14,306 nt of DNA from Bacteroidales bacterium UBA4621 (lineage in GTDB: Bacteria; Bacteroidota; Bacteroidia; Bacteroidales; Paludibacteraceae), in assembly GCA_002387325.1 (NCBI GenBank), contig DGIN01000098.1, forward strand, positions 1 to 14,306. Direction: 5' to 3'. The notes beneath the pieces were generated by a model, which saw only the letters and a program-made list of their open reading frames with translations, was not told the origin of the DNA and did no database searches. Position numbers and translations under genes: made by a program. This document shows, one piece after another, positions 13,717 through 14,306 of the stretch. The number at the start of each line of letters is the position of its first letter. Position 1 is the stretch's first letter.

Positions 13717-14277
13717 ATGACGTATCGGGTAAACGAGATATTTTATAGTCTGCAAGGTGAAGGTTTTCATACAGGGCGTGCGGCGGTGTTTGTGCGTCTG
13801 AGCGGGTGCAACCTGCGGTGTCCGTTTTGCGATACGGATTTCAGCCCCTATACCGAGATGACTGCGGACGAGATTGCAGCGGAAGTACAACGTCTTGCGC
13901 CCGATACGCAAGTGCTGATTGTCCTTACGGGCGGTGAGCCGTCTCTGCAAGCGGACGCACATTTAGTAGAGACATTGCATGCCACGGGGAAGCGTATCTG
14001 TATGGAAACCAACGGCACACGCCCTATTCCTGCGGGTATTGACTGGATTACCTGTTCGCCCAAAGAAGGCAGCCGCGTAGTTATTCCGTTTGCCAACGAA
14101 CTGAAAATCGTTTACCGGAACCAAGATGTAGAGCAATGGGCAAAGCAGATACCGGCAGAGCATCTCTATCTGCAACCCTGTTCATGCCAAAACACAGCGG
14201 AGGTCATAGATTATATTCTCCGCCACCCCCATTGGCACCTCTCCCTGCAAACACACAAATATCTGGATATACGATAA
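13717..14277 (+). CDS. queE: 7-carboxy-7-deazaguanine synthase QueE
   Basis: QueE is a radical SAM enzyme that contracts 6-carboxytetrahydropterin to 7-carboxy-7-deazaguanine. From ATG 13717 the protein begins TYRVNEIFYSLQGEG, the normal family start, with G20-R21 contacting substrate. The cluster motif is C31-x3-C35-x2-C38 (GCNLRCPFCDTDF). LTGGEPSLQ is the SAM-binding GGE motif, and METNGT and SPKEG follow. The C-terminus HLSLQTHKYLDIR is also typical. The length of 186 residues is usual. An in-frame TTG at 13693 would add eight residues unlike the family, so I rejected it. It is the last gene in the window; the remaining 29 bases hold nothing recognisable. Confidence 0.95.
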   Translation: MTYRVNEIFYSLQGEGFHTGRAAVFVRLSGCNLRCPFCDTDFSPYTEMTADEIAAEVQRLAPDTQVLIVLTGGEPSLQADAHLVETLHATGKRICMETNGTRPIPAGIDWITCSPKEGSRVVIPFANELKIVYRNQDVEQWAKQIPAEHLYLQPCSCQNTAEVIDYILRHPHWHLSLQTHKYLDIR

Positions 14278-14306
14278 TATCAGATACAAGCAAAAAACAC
14301 CCGCTT

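Noticed and set aside
13327..13962. 211-codon minus-strand ORF
   Set aside because: It lies over queD and queE, whose catalytic motifs are clear.
1..14306. CRISPR array, transposase, integrase, tRNA or rRNA genes
   Set aside because: No regularly spaced repeats, no mobile-element protein motifs and no cloverleaf or rRNA-like stretch were seen on reading through both strands by eye.

Overview
The window looks like chromosomal DNA of a Bacteroidales bacterium (phylum Bacteroidota). Three things point there. One encoded protein ends in a type IX secretion (T9SS) sorting domain. Promoters match the Bacteroidota form (TTTG or TTG, 20 bp, TAnnTTTG) at four places with the same spacing. Ribosome binding sites are weak or absent. 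I see no transposase, phage, CRISPR, rRNA or tRNA gene. All convincing genes lie on the + strand; a -7-like element at the left edge suggests a divergent neighbour outside the window.

Left region (about 80-4940), a tightly overlapping gene string that begins GC-rich. It holds an FAD-dependent oxidoreductase of the UDP-galactopyranose-mutase-like type, broken by a +1 shift at a run of seven C; a polytopic GT-C-like membrane protein; a GtrA-family gene that keeps only its first half; and a membrane-anchored regulator with a lipoprotein signal, periplasmic TPR-like region, one membrane segment, coiled coil and C-terminal LuxR-like helix-turn-helix. The first three fit an envelope-glycan or lipid-linked-sugar role. 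The regulator changes base composition part-way through.

Middle region (about 4960-10910), secreted proteins. Paired repeat motifs sit just upstream of a strong promoter, which appears to drive a small DUF3244-like secreted protein, a T9SS cargo with an S74 self-cleaving chaperone domain, and a gingipain-like C25 cysteine protease with its propeptide. A second promoter, embedded in a long inverted repeat, drives a 621-residue secreted protein built of three repeats. My main inference is that the membrane regulator controls this block through the upstream motifs.

Right region (about 10920-14306). A pair of about 77-bp direct repeats precedes a full-length gtrA, a paralogue of the truncated copy on the left. 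A 448-bp gap then carries another pair of repeats and a GC-rich hairpin. Last comes a promoter and the queuosine precursor operon queF-queC-queD-queE, making preQ0 from 6-carboxytetrahydropterin and reducing it to preQ1; GTP cyclohydrolase is not present here.
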